Below, piece by piece: positions 8,605 through 16,643 of a stretch of DNA of 64,000 nt. Source of the DNA: RPQJ01 sp963754125 (GTDB lineage Bacteria > Pseudomonadota > Gammaproteobacteria > Steroidobacterales > Steroidobacteraceae). Position 1 is the first letter of the stretch. The number at the start of each line of letters is the position of its first letter. The notes under the pieces were generated by a model. That model saw nothing but the letters and a program-made list of their open reading frames with translations. It was not told the origin of the DNA and did not search any database. Location of the stretch: contig CAVWEX010000001.1 of the NCBI GenBank assembly GCA_963754125.1, forward strand, positions 62,001 to 126,000, read 5' to 3'. The translations under genes and the position numbers were made by a program.

Positions 8605-9840
8605 GTGGCTGACGTGACGGACCACTGGCGGCGCCTTCTGCCCGGCATCGGCCGCCAGCTCTGGCGCTACAAGCTGCGGTCGGGCCTCGTCATCCTGTGC
8701 GCCGCACTCGGCGTGGCCGGCGCCACCACCGCGGTCAACTACGCCTCGGGCGGCCGGGAGCAGGTGCTCACCCAGATCCGCCGCCTGGGCAGCAACGTGC
8801 TGACGGTCAGCGCCGAGCAGAGCAGGGGCGTCGCCGACCGGGCCCGCACGGGCGCCATCGTCACCACCCTCGTGCCGGCCGACTACGCCGCGATCCGCCG
8901 GGAGACGGCCGGCATCGTCCGGTCATCGGCCCGGGTGTCCGGGTCACTGCGGCTGAAGGCAGGCTATCTTTCCAAGGTGGCACCGGTCGTCGGCGTGGAG
9001 CCCGACTGGTTCGCCATGAAGTCCTGGGAGCTCGCGCAGGGTAGCCTGTACACGGCCGACGACGAGAAACGCTCGGCGCGCGTCGCCGTCATCGGCGCCA
9101 CCGTGGCCCGGGACCTCTACGGCGACGAGTCGCCGGTGGGCGAGCGCCTATTCATCAACCGGGTGCCCTTCGAGGTCGCGGGCGTCCTGCGGGAGAGGGG
9201 CGCGGGCCTGGACGGCAGCACGGAGGATGGCCAGGTCTACGTGCCGCTCAACACGGCGATGCGTCGCCTGCTGAACGTGGACCATTACGGTGCCATCCTG
9301 CTGGAGGTGGAAGGTCCGACCCGGATGCCCGTCGCCATTGCCGACATCACCGCCCTGCTGCGTGAACGCCACCGCATGTCCGAGCACCGGCCCGACGACT
9401 TCCGTGTGCAGAGCCAGACCGACCTGATCAACGCCCAGCTGGCGTCGGCCGACCGGCTTGCCTTCCTCGTGCGCTGGATCGGCCGCAGCGGCCTCGCCGT
9501 CGCCGGCCTTGGCATCCTGGCAATCGCGTGGATCACGGTCCGCGACCGCACCCGGGAGATCGGCACGCGCCGCGCCCTGGGCGCGACTGCGCCGGACATC
9601 TTTTTCCAGTTCGCGGCGGAGGCGGGCCTGCTGGCCGTCATCGGGGCCCTGGCTGGGCTGGCAATTGGCGTGATCGCGTCGCGGGTGCTGGCGAGCCAGG
9701 CGGGACTTCCACTGGTGGTCGATGCCGGCAATGCCCTTGTTGCCCTGGTGCTCGCCATCGCGCTGAACCTGACCTTTGCCAGCTGGCCGGCATTGCGCGC
9801 GGCGCGCATGGACCCGATCCGGGCACTACGCCACGAGTAG
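8605..9840 (+). CDS. MacB-type ABC permease, second of two
   Basis: 411 residues from GTG 8605, 12 bases after the first permease. Same layout: N-terminal span (YKLRSGLVILCAALGVAGA), periplasmic domain, C-terminal spans, the motif RTREIGTRRALGATAPDIFFQF and the terminal RMDPIRALRHE. It is clearly diverged from its neighbour along the whole length, so this is an old pair, not a fresh duplication. Probably partners the first permease and the shared ATPase to form a MacAB-like exporter or a lipid/lipoprotein extruder. Substrate unknown. Confidence 0.88.
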   Translation: MADVTDHWRRLLPGIGRQLWRYKLRSGLVILCAALGVAGATTAVNYASGGREQVLTQIRRLGSNVLTVSAEQSRGVADRARTGAIVTTLVPADYAAIRRETAGIVRSSARVSGSLRLKAGYLSKVAPVVGVEPDWFAMKSWELAQGSLYTADDEKRSARVAVIGATVARDLYGDESPVGERLFINRVPFEVAGVLRERGAGLDGSTEDGQVYVPLNTAMRRLLNVDHYGAILLEVEGPTRMPVAIADITALLRERHRMSEHRPDDFRVQSQTDLINAQLASADRLAFLVRWIGRSGLAVAGLGILAIAWITVRDRTREIGTRRALGATAPDIFFQFAAEAGLLAVIGALAGLAIGVIASRVLASQAGLPLVVDAGNALVALVLAIALNLTFASWPALRAARMDPIRALRHE

Positions 9841-9846
9841 GGCGTC

Positions 9847-10224
9847 CTAGCCTCCGATCCGCTTCCAGAGGTCGCCGCCGGCGTCCGCCACCGTCGCGCC
9901 CGGGTTGGCCGTGCAGTAGTCCAGCACGTGCCCGCCGATGCGGTCGAAGGTCCACTGGTCGCCGCCGGGGATCCCGGCCAGCCAGGCGTCGATCGCCTTG
10001 CCGCTGCGGGCATGCACATAACCCTGGAACCAGTACAGCACGGCCTGGTTGAAGCCGGTCGGGGCGTTGGGGTGAATGTAGGCGTAGTAATCGCATTTGG
10101 TGGCGCCGATGTCCGCGACGCCGCCCATGCCCTCGCGCAGCCGGATCGGCCCGCCCGAGGCGGCAGCGCTGGCAATGACCAGTGCGAGGACCGGCGCGCA
10201 CCGGAGGGAATGGCGACTCTTCAT
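9847..10224 (-). CDS. Small secreted HdeA-like protein, copy 1
   Basis: 125 residues with signal peptide MKSRHSLRCAPVLALVIASAAA. The mature part contains GMGGVADIGATKCDYYAYI, then WFQGYVHARSGKAIDAWLAG and a second conserved Cys in VLDYCTANPGATVADAGGD. Two Cys about 60-70 residues apart in a small helical periplasmic protein, with an aromatic WxxGY segment between, is the pattern of HdeA/HdeB and Rap1a-like proteins. The assignment is by pattern only. It lies 11 bases downstream of the membrane-protein gene on the same strand. A homologue (13009-13413) lies next to a homologous membrane protein on the other side of the tetR gene, with the shared GMGGVxDIGA block. Confidence 0.75.
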   Translation of the reverse strand: MKSRHSLRCAPVLALVIASAAASGGPIRLREGMGGVADIGATKCDYYAYIHPNAPTGFNQAVLYWFQGYVHARSGKAIDAWLAGIPGGDQWTFDRIGGHVLDYCTANPGATVADAGGDLWKRIGG

Positions 10225-10235
10225 GGGCTGGCTCC

Positions 10236-11194
10236 TCAGTCGACCAGGCGGTCGCCGGTTTCGGAAGGCTTCTTCGGCGCGTACACGATGAGCCCGGTCA
10301 TGATGACGAATGCGAGGCAGATGAGGCCCACTTCCGGGAGGTACTGGTAGGGCTCGACCCAGACCTCCGTGAGCAGGCCCCAGTGCGAGAATATCTCGGC
10401 GTTGATCCACAGGATGTTGGCGGTTGGGATCGCGTAACGGAGCGCGCTCGACGTGCGCCGGTACCTGATCAGCCGGCTGAAGCAGAACCCGCCCCAGGCA
10501 ATGGACAGAACACAGGTGCAGCGCCTCGGCGATGAAGGCGCTTTGCCCCACGCCCACGATGGAGGCGTCGAAGATCAGCAGGTTCCAGGCGTACATGAAC
10601 CACGTCACGTAGAAGGTCTCCAGGAACGTGATGATCGCGTAGTTGCGGTCCTTTGCCGTCTTCGTGCTGGGGCCCAGCGCCTCCCGCAGGCCAAGACGGT
10701 TCTGGATCCACACGAACATGTTGCAGCGGGTGTCCTTGTCGAAGGTGTACACGCAGCACATCGTCATGAGCACGCCGATAGTGGCCGCCATGATCATGTA
10801 TTCGGGCTCGCGCCGACCTGCGCCGACGACGGGGTCATGGAGGCGGGGCAGCATGCCGAAGTTCTTGCGGCCGTAGTACATGTAGAAGAACTCGACCCAG
10901 GTCATCCAGACGATGATGCCGGCGAAGAAGCCGGACCAGGTCGCGAAGTTCTCGCTCTTCGACTTGACGCCGTACCAGAGGAGCGACGATGCCGCCGAAG
11001 CCGAGGAAGATGGAGACCGGGTAGGTCAGGTCGCGGCCCAGGCCGTCCTCGATGAAGGTCATCACGGCGTGGCCGACGCCGACGCCCACGAACATCAGCA
11101 CGCATGGTGAGGATGCCGACCCAGGGCGGGCGCCAGAGCTTCGAGGCGACCGACTGCGGTGGAGGTACTGGCGGGAGCGGTGGGAGTCGTCCAT
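10236..11194 (-). pseudogene. Uncharacterised multi-span membrane protein, copy 1, with several frameshifts
   Basis: The gene can be followed from about 11194 down to TGA at 10236, matching the product of 12031 along its length: SKLWRPPWVGILT, VLMFVGVGVGHAVMTFIE, WVEFFYMYYGRKNFGMLPR, YTFDKDTRCNMFVWIQ, GPSTKTAKDRNYAII, then FCFSRLIRYRRT and the end YAPKKPSETGDRLVD. At least four frame changes are needed (near 11110, 11090, 10990 and 10515), more than for any other gene here. Either it is decaying or this stretch has unusually poor base quality; the conserved residues between the shifts favour a recent event or sequencing error. Family unknown; see the intact copy for a description. Confidence 0.7.
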
Positions 11195-11245
11195 GAGCGT
11201 TCCTCTGGCCGAGTGGTCCCCGTAAAAGGCAAGGATGAAAATTAG

Positions 11246-11255
11246 AACGCACGTT
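11246..11255. promoter_or_regulatory. Small dyad in the tetR/membrane-protein divergent promoter region
   Basis: AACG-CA-CGTT lies in a short A+T-richer interval between the divergent starts at 11194 and 11277. TetR-family proteins commonly bind a dyad in such a divergent region. The arms are only 4 bases, so this is a weak candidate. Confidence 0.3.
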
Positions 11256-11276
11256 TGTAGTAAGAATACAAGCCTG

Positions 11277-11876
11277 ATGACCGCCACCGTTCGCAAGCCC
11301 CGCCGCCGTGGCGCCGTAACCAGCACCCGCGTGCTCGACCGCCGCGGCCGGGTCTGGGACCAGATCGTTGGGGTGGCGGGACGCCTCATGGCCGAGCAGG
11401 GCATAGGGGCGGTCAGCGTCGAGCAGATCCTGCTCGGCGCCGGGGTGTCGCGCGGCTCGTTCTACAGCTATTGCCGCAACAAGACGGACCTCGTGGTCGC
11501 CATCATCGCGCCGGTGTTCGACGAGGGCATTGCCGTCCTGACACCGCTCGCCAGCGCGCCGGCTACCGAGGTCGTGCCCGGCATCGTCACGCTCTACCTC
11601 GATCTCTGGCAGCGCCACCGCCATGCCCTGATGCTGATTCCGGGTATCGATGCCACCGCCTTTGCCCGCCTGCGGCCCCGTCATCTCGCGTTCACGGGAG
11701 CGATGCGGGCCGCCCTCCAGAAGGCGGCCGCGGCCGGCCAGCTGCGCAACGGCAGCGCCGACTACAGCTTCCGGGTCATTGCGCGCACGGCGGTGCCGCT
11801 GCTCCGCGTGTACGGCGATCACCCGGATGCCGCGCGGCTGTACCGTGACTCCCTGACTGCGCTGCTGGCCGGCTAG
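11277..11876 (+). CDS. TetR-family transcriptional regulator
   Basis: 199 residues from ATG 11277 (MTATVRKPRRRGA). Residues ~25-70 are a TetR DNA-binding domain: VWDQIVGVAGRLMAEQGIGA followed by VEQILLGAGVSRGSFYSYCRNKTDLVVAI. The remainder is an all-helical ligand and dimerisation domain without recognisable ligand. An in-frame ATG at 11235 would add 14 residues, but the small dyad at 11246 would then be coding, so the shorter form is preferred. The gene sits between two divergent copies of the same membrane-protein/HdeA-like pair and ahead of an RND adaptor gene, so control of those genes is likely. Confidence 0.88.
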   Translation: MTATVRKPRRRGAVTSTRVLDRRGRVWDQIVGVAGRLMAEQGIGAVSVEQILLGAGVSRGSFYSYCRNKTDLVVAIIAPVFDEGIAVLTPLASAPATEVVPGIVTLYLDLWQRHRHALMLIPGIDATAFARLRPRHLAFTGAMRAALQKAAAAGQLRNGSADYSFRVIARTAVPLLRVYGDHPDAARLYRDSLTALLAG

Positions 11877-12030
11877 CCGGTGTCCTCCACTGGCAGGCAG
11901 TCACCCGTGCGGATCCTCGACGGCTGAGTGGCGGTGCGGCGCAGGGGCGACAAAACGCCGCGTTGTTGCGGGGGGCGTCCGAAATAGACTGGATTCCTGT
12001 TGTCGGTCGCAGTGCCGCTGAGGAGTCCTT

Positions 12031-13413
12031 ATGTCCACCGCCGTCGCCACTCCCGGACCCGCCAAGTCCAAGCTCTGGAAGCCCCCCGTCGTGGGGCTCG
12101 TCACCTTCGTGCTCATGTTCGTGGGCGTGGGCCTCGCCCACACCTTGATGGTGCTGATCGAGCACAACCTGGGGCGGGAGACCACCCTGGCCGTGTCGCC
12201 GCTGCTCGGCTTCACCGGCATCATCCTGCTCTGGTACGGCGTGAAGTCGAAGAACGAGACCTTCCAGACCTGGGTCGGCTTCTTCGGGGCCCTGATCGTC
12301 TGGATGTGCTGGGTCGAGTTCTTCTACATGTGGTACGGCCGCATGAACTTCGGGATGCTGCCCCGGATGTCGGGTGCGGACGGCCTCGAGGTCAGCGGCA
12401 CCTACCCCGAGTACATGCTCATGGCGTCCACCGTGGGCACGCTGCTCATGATGCTGTGCTTCTACACCTTCGACAAGGACACGCGCTGCAACATGTTCCT
12501 GTGGTTCCAGGACAAGCTGGGGCTGCGGGAGGGCCTGGGCCCCAGCACCAAGACGGCGAAGGACCGCAACTACGCCATCATCACCTTCATGGAGACCTTC
12601 TTCGTCACCTGGTTCTGCTACGCCTGGAACCTGCTCACGTTCGATCCGGCCCTCATGGGCAAGGGCAGCCTGTTCGTCGCCGTCAACCTGGCGTCCGTGT
12701 TCATCGCCGTGGTCTGGGCCGGCTTCTGCCTCACGCGGCTCATCCAGTTCAAGCGCACGGCCACCGCCCTTCGCTACGCCATCCCGGTCGGCAACATCGC
12801 CTGGGTGAACGTCGAGATCCTGGAGAAGCTGAACCTGATGAGCCACGCGGTCTTCATCGATCCCTGGAGCTACAAGCTGGAGGCGTCGGTCCTCTTCGGC
12901 GCCTTCCTCACCCTCATCGCCCTGCTGGTGATGGCGCCCAAGAAGCCCTCGGAAATCGGCGCGCCGGCGCGTCAGCCCCGCGGCGGAATGATGGACGGAT
13001 ACGGTCGCATGAAACTGAAGTGCCATTTGCCCGCCGCCCGGTGCGCCGGGCCGGTCCTGGCCCTGCTGCTCGCCTCCGGCGGGGCAACCGCGGAGAAGCT
13101 CGTGATGCCGGCCGGCATGGGTGGCGTCCCCGACATCGGCGCGATCCCCTGCGCGCTATTCAACGACATGACCCGGATTGCGCCGCTCGGCACCCGGCAC
13201 TCGCTCATCACCTGGGTGGCCGGCTACCTGCAGGCCACCACGGGCAAGCCGTTGCAGGAAGTGGTGAACGCCGCCGACCGCACCGGCCCGCCGTGGACCT
13301 ACGCCCGGCTGGGTGACAGCCTGGTGGAATTCTGCGCGGCCAACCCGAAGTCGGGTACCCGCGACGCGGTGGCCAGCGTGGCGACGGCGCTGGGGGCTGT
13401 GCCGGCGCCCTAG
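12031..13413 (+). CDS. Uncharacterised multi-span membrane protein, copy 2, read in frame into HdeA-like protein
   Basis: 460 codons from ATG 12031, with AGGAG at 12021-12025. Residues 1-~318 form a membrane protein with seven or eight hydrophobic spans, e.g. VVGLVTFVLMFVGVGLAHTL, GFFGALIVWMCWVEFFYMW, MLMASTVGTLLMMLCFYTF, IITFMETFFVTWFCYAWNLL. Loops are strikingly conserved with copy 1: FDKDTRCNMF, LGPSTKTAKDRNYAI, YGRMNFGMLPRM, MAPKKPSEIG. I do not recognise the family; it lacks motifs of transporters, oxidases or copper monooxygenases that I know. From residue ~327 the same frame continues into a signal peptide and HdeA-like domain. In copy 1 these are separate genes, and a TGA one frame away at 12988-12990 suggests the fusion may come from a single base change. 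Confidence 0.75.
   Translation: MSTAVATPGPAKSKLWKPPVVGLVTFVLMFVGVGLAHTLMVLIEHNLGRETTLAVSPLLGFTGIILLWYGVKSKNETFQTWVGFFGALIVWMCWVEFFYMWYGRMNFGMLPRMSGADGLEVSGTYPEYMLMASTVGTLLMMLCFYTFDKDTRCNMFLWFQDKLGLREGLGPSTKTAKDRNYAIITFMETFFVTWFCYAWNLLTFDPALMGKGSLFVAVNLASVFIAVVWAGFCLTRLIQFKRTATALRYAIPVGNIAWVNVEILEKLNLMSHAVFIDPWSYKLEASVLFGAFLTLIALLVMAPKKPSEIGAPARQPRGGMMDGYGRMKLKCHLPAARCAGPVLALLLASGGATAEKLVMPAGMGGVPDIGAIPCALFNDMTRIAPLGTRHSLITWVAGYLQATTGKPLQEVVNAADRTGPPWTYARLGDSLVEFCAANPKSGTRDAVASVATALGAVPAP
13009..13413 (+). CDS. Small secreted HdeA-like protein, copy 2 (may be its own gene)
   Basis: If translated from its own ATG at 13009, the product has 134 residues with a signal peptide (MKLKCHLPAARCAGPVLALL) and mature start near AEKLVMPAGMGGVPDIGAIPC. 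A conserved Cys pair (GAIPCALFND, LVEFCAANPKSG) brackets LITWVAGYLQATTGKPLQE, as in copy 1 and as in HdeA-like and Rap1a-like periplasmic proteins. It is in frame with the membrane protein upstream with no intervening stop. An internal signal peptide after several membrane spans would be unusual in one polypeptide, so separate translation is more plausible. Confidence 0.65.
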   Translation: MKLKCHLPAARCAGPVLALLLASGGATAEKLVMPAGMGGVPDIGAIPCALFNDMTRIAPLGTRHSLITWVAGYLQATTGKPLQEVVNAADRTGPPWTYARLGDSLVEFCAANPKSGTRDAVASVATALGAVPAP

Positions 13414-13528
13414 GCTCTCTTCGGCGGGCCAGCCACAAGGCGCATTGCGGCGCGGCCGCCGGGGGTCGAGCGGCACCGGGGCAGCGGCTACACTGGGTTC
13501 CGTTACTCAAGCGAACCCGTCATCCGCC

Positions 13529-14633
13529 ATGAACCGACGCGCCCTCGTCATTGCCATCGTCGCCATCGTCGCCGTCGTGGCGGCCCTCGCCGGCTTCAAG
13601 TACTGGCGTGTTGCCTCGATGATCGCCGCCGCGTCGGCCTTCGGCGAGCCGGCCGAGACGGTGCAGGTCGCGGCGGCGCGGCCCATCACGTGGCAGGCGG
13701 AGACGAGCGCCGCCGGCACCGTCGTGGCCCGCCAGTACGTCACCCTGCGCAACGAGCTCTCGGGCACCGTGGCGAAGGTCCACTTCCGCTCCGGCCAGAT
13801 CGTGGAGGAGGGCCAGCCGCTGCTGGAACTCGACACCCGCACCGAGCGCGCCGAACTGCGGAGCGCCGAGGCGGACATTGGCCTTGCCCGCCTTACCGTT
13901 GAACGCACCCGGAAGCTCGTGGAGCAGAAGGCGGGCACCCAGGCGGAGGTGGACCGTGCGGAGGCCCAGCTCACCCAGGCGGAGGCGCGGCGCGACGTGA
14001 TCGCCACCGCCATCGCGCGGAAGTTGATGCGCGCCCCCTTCCGGGGCCGCATCGGGCTGCGCGGACATCCACCCCGGCCAGTACCTTGCCGAGGGCACCG
14101 AGCTCACCACGCTCGAGAGCGTCGCCGACAGCGTCTACGTCGACTTCCGCCTGCCCCAGGAGTCCGCGGCCCGTCTGGCGCCCGGTGCCGGGGTGAAAAT
14201 TGCCGGCGGGGCCCTGGCGGAGCCGGCCGCGGCCACGGTCCGCGCCATCGATGCCCGCGCCGACGAGGCTTCCCGCACCGTGCGCGTGCGGGCCGAGGTG
14301 GAGGGTCTCGGCGAGGTGCTGAAGCCCGGCACCTTCGTCGACGTCACGGTCAGCGCCGATGAACCCCGGCCAGTGCTGGCCGTGCCGCTTGCCGCCGTCC
14401 GGCGCGCCGCCTACGGCGACCACGTGTTCCTGATAGGTGATACTGCCGCGGGCGAGAAGGGACCCCGCGCCCAGCAGCGCTTCGTGCGCACGGGTCCCGT
14501 GGTGGGCCGCGACATCATCATCCTCGACGGGCTGGCGCCCGGCGACCGGGTCGCCACCGAGGGTTCCTTCAAGCTGCGACAGGGTTCGCTCGTGCAGGTC
14601 GACGACGGCAAGCCCGCCGGGCCGGCCTCGTGA
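13529..14633 (+). CDS. RND efflux periplasmic adaptor (HlyD/AcrA type), one frameshift
   Basis: About 368 residues. N-terminal span (ALVIAIVAIVAVVAALAGF), then TSAAGTVVARQYVTLRNELS and the lipoyl half SGTVAKVHFRSGQIVEEGQP, a short hairpin (LVEQKAGTQAEVDRAEAQL), and ARKLMRAPFRGRIGLR. The frame breaks at about 14058; one frame over the protein continues with ADIHPGQYLAEGTELTTLE, a beta-barrel part and VLDGLAPGDRV-like ending. Length 1105 is 3n+1, so one base is inserted. This is the membrane-fusion partner of the RND pump gene that starts within its stop codon (GTGA). A preceding tetR gene may control it. Confidence 0.85.
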
Positions 14634-14869
14634 AGGGCTTCCTCGCCACCTTCATCAACCGGCCGGTGCTCGCCGTGGTGGCGAGCCTCGCCATCCTGCT
14701 GGTTGGCGGCCGCGCGGCGCAGAACCTGCCGGTCCAGCAGTTCCCGCGCATCGAGAGCGCCGCCATCCAGGTGCAGACCGTGTATATCGGTGCCAGCGCC
14801 GAGGTGGTGCGCGGCTTCATCACCACGCCGATCGAGCGCGTGCTCGCCACCGTGTCCGGCGTGGATTAG
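14630..14869 (+). pseudogene. RND efflux pump (AcrB/MexB-like), truncated after 79 codons
   Basis: Starts GTG 14630 and gives the exact N terminus of an RND pump: MKGFLATFINRPVLAVVASL, the first membrane span, LPVQQFPRIESAAIQVQTVY, and GFITTPIERVLATVSGVD, then a stop at 14867-14869. Full pumps have about 1030 residues and run on past GVD with Tyr/Glu and the porter domain. Everything after this point is absent; the DNA changes at once to the start of an unrelated transporter on the other strand. Truncation therefore is by a junction, not a point mutation. Confidence 0.85.
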
Positions 14870-14958
14870 AAGCCGGGCCCGATGGCGCTCGTGGCCATCA
14901 GGAACATGGCGCCGAGCAGCGGGCCGCGGGCCGGCTTCGAATCGTTCTGTGCCGCCAT
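14866..14958 (-). pseudogene. NRAMP-family transporter, only the first 30 codons
   Basis: Reading leftwards from ATG 14958 gives MAAQNDSKPARGPLLGAMFL then MATSAIGPGF before a stop formed at 14866-14868. LLGAMFLMATSAIGPGF is the N-terminal first span of NRAMP-like metal-ion transporters, where the Asp-Pro-Gly-like motif region appears as IGPGF. The frame ends precisely where the RND pump sequence ends. The rest of the gene (normally about 400 residues) is not in the window. Short length keeps confidence moderate. Confidence 0.55.
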
Positions 14959-15059
14959 CGCGCCTCCACGCCTTAGGGCGCGTAGCCTCGGCCATGGCCG
15001 GGGTGGCGCGCAAGCCGCGGGCTTGACGCCGCCGCCTGCGACCGTCCACGGTACGGCCC

Positions 15060-16532
15060 ATGTCGACGCTCGGGAAAATCGGAATCGCAGTGCTCGGGCT
15101 CGCTGCCGCACTCGTCGCCGTGGTGGCGCTTCGAACGATCACTTATCGCGCGCCCGCCGCCTTCGATCCGTCCGTGGTGCAGCTCGCCGAAGCCGTGCCG
15201 GTGGATTCCGAGCGCGCTGCCCGCCGGCTCGCCGAGGCGGTGCGGATCCGGACGGTGAGCCACCAGGATCCAGCCAGCAATGAAACGGCCGAGTGGGCAC
15301 GGTTGCGCGTCTGGCTGCAGGAGACCTATCCCGCGGCGCACGCGGCGATGCGGCGCGACGTGGTGGCCGGGAACACGCTGCTCTACACCTGGCCCGGCAG
15401 CGATCCCGCGCGCCGGCCGATCGTGCTCATGGCGCACCACGACGTGGTGCCGGTAACGCCCGGCACCGAAGGTGACTGGCAGCACCCGCCGTTCGACGGC
15501 GTGGTCGCGGACGGCGCGGTGTGGGGCCGCGGCGCGGTGGACAACAAGGGCTCGCTGGTGGCGATCTTCGAGGCACTCGAGGCGCTGGCGGCCTCCGGCT
15601 TCACGCCGTCCGCGAGCGTGATCGTGCTGAGCGGCCACGATGAGGAAGTGGGCGGCACCGGAGCAGCGGCGGCCGCGGCCCTGCTCGCCTCGCGCGGCGT
15701 CGAAGCCGAGTTCGTGCTGGACGAGGGCCTCGCCGTCGTGGCCGACTTCCCGTTGCTCGGCCGGCCCGCGGCGCTCATCGGCATCGCCGAAAAAGGCTAC
15801 GCGACGCTCAAGATCACGGCGCCCGCCAAAGGCGGCCACTCCTCCGCGCCGCCGCCCGAGACCGGCGTCGAGACGCTCGCCCGGGCCGTGCTCGCGATCA
15901 CGGGGCAGCCTTTCCCGCTGCGCTTCGAGGGACCGGCCGCCGACATGGTGCGCGCGCTCGCACCCGAGGCAGGCTTCGGGGTTCGAATGGCGGTCGCGAA
16001 CGCCTGGGCTTTCGAGCCGCTGCTGGTGAGGAAGATCGGCGCGACCGCGGCCGGCGCGGCGAGCCTGCACACCACCATCGCGCCCACCATGCTGCGCGGC
16101 AGCCCGAAGGAAAACGTCCTGCCGCAGGACGCCGCGGCCTGGATCAACTACCGCATCGCGCCCGCCCAGACGTCTGCGGAGGTGATCGAGCGGGCGCGGA
16201 CCGCGACCCGCGGCCTCGCGGTCGAGATGGACTGGGTGAATCCGCCCTCCGAGCCGTCGCCCGTGTCCTCCACGACTTCGCGCGGCTGGCAGTGGATCGC
16301 CGCATCCGCGGCGGCGGCGGGTGACTGGCCGGTGGCACCGGGCCTCGTCACGGCGACCACCGACAGCCGTCACCTGACGGGCGTGAGCGCGGACATTTAC
16401 CGCTTCCAGCCGATCGTCGCCTCGGTGCGTGAATTCGAGATGATCCACGGCACGAACGAGCACATGACCCTCGACAACCTCGCCCGCCTGACGGAGTTCT
16501 ACACCCGCCTGGTCGCAACCGCGGCCCGCTGA
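15060..16532 (+). CDS. M20-family metallopeptidase (carboxypeptidase S / PM20D1 type)
   Basis: 490 residues. An N-terminal hydrophobic anchor (IGIAVLGLAAALVAVVAL) suggests a membrane-tethered or exported enzyme. Zinc-site blocks are in place: PIVLMAHHDVVPVTPG (first His/Asp), GRGAVDNKGSLVAIFEALEA (bridging Asp), LSGHDEEVGGTGAAAAA (catalytic Glu and metal Glu), FVLDEG, and HGTNEHM near the C terminus (last His). The dimerisation domain with GGHSSAPPPETGVE is also clear. The long form with N-terminal anchor is the CPS1/PM20D1 subgroup, cleaving peptides or N-acyl amino acids. Divergent from the truncated NRAMP-like gene. Confidence 0.92.
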   Translation: MSTLGKIGIAVLGLAAALVAVVALRTITYRAPAAFDPSVVQLAEAVPVDSERAARRLAEAVRIRTVSHQDPASNETAEWARLRVWLQETYPAAHAAMRRDVVAGNTLLYTWPGSDPARRPIVLMAHHDVVPVTPGTEGDWQHPPFDGVVADGAVWGRGAVDNKGSLVAIFEALEALAASGFTPSASVIVLSGHDEEVGGTGAAAAAALLASRGVEAEFVLDEGLAVVADFPLLGRPAALIGIAEKGYATLKITAPAKGGHSSAPPPETGVETLARAVLAITGQPFPLRFEGPAADMVRALAPEAGFGVRMAVANAWAFEPLLVRKIGATAAGAASLHTTIAPTMLRGSPKENVLPQDAAAWINYRIAPAQTSAEVIERARTATRGLAVEMDWVNPPSEPSPVSSTTSRGWQWIAASAAAAGDWPVAPGLVTATTDSRHLTGVSADIYRFQPIVASVREFEMIHGTNEHMTLDNLARLTEFYTRLVATAAR

Positions 16533-16643
16533 GCCGAAGCGGAACGCGACGTGGATCGCAGCGCGGTCGCGGCCACGCGTCCCAGAATGCGGGGGTACCG
16601 GCGCATCACTACACTGCCGGCGACGGACAAACGAGGAAGCGGC

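Noticed and set aside
10236..13000. Idea that the multi-span proteins are AmoC/PmoC-like copper monooxygenase subunits
   Set aside because: Number of spans and membrane context fit loosely, but none of the metal-ligand motifs of AmoC/PmoC are present and no amoA/amoB-like genes accompany them.
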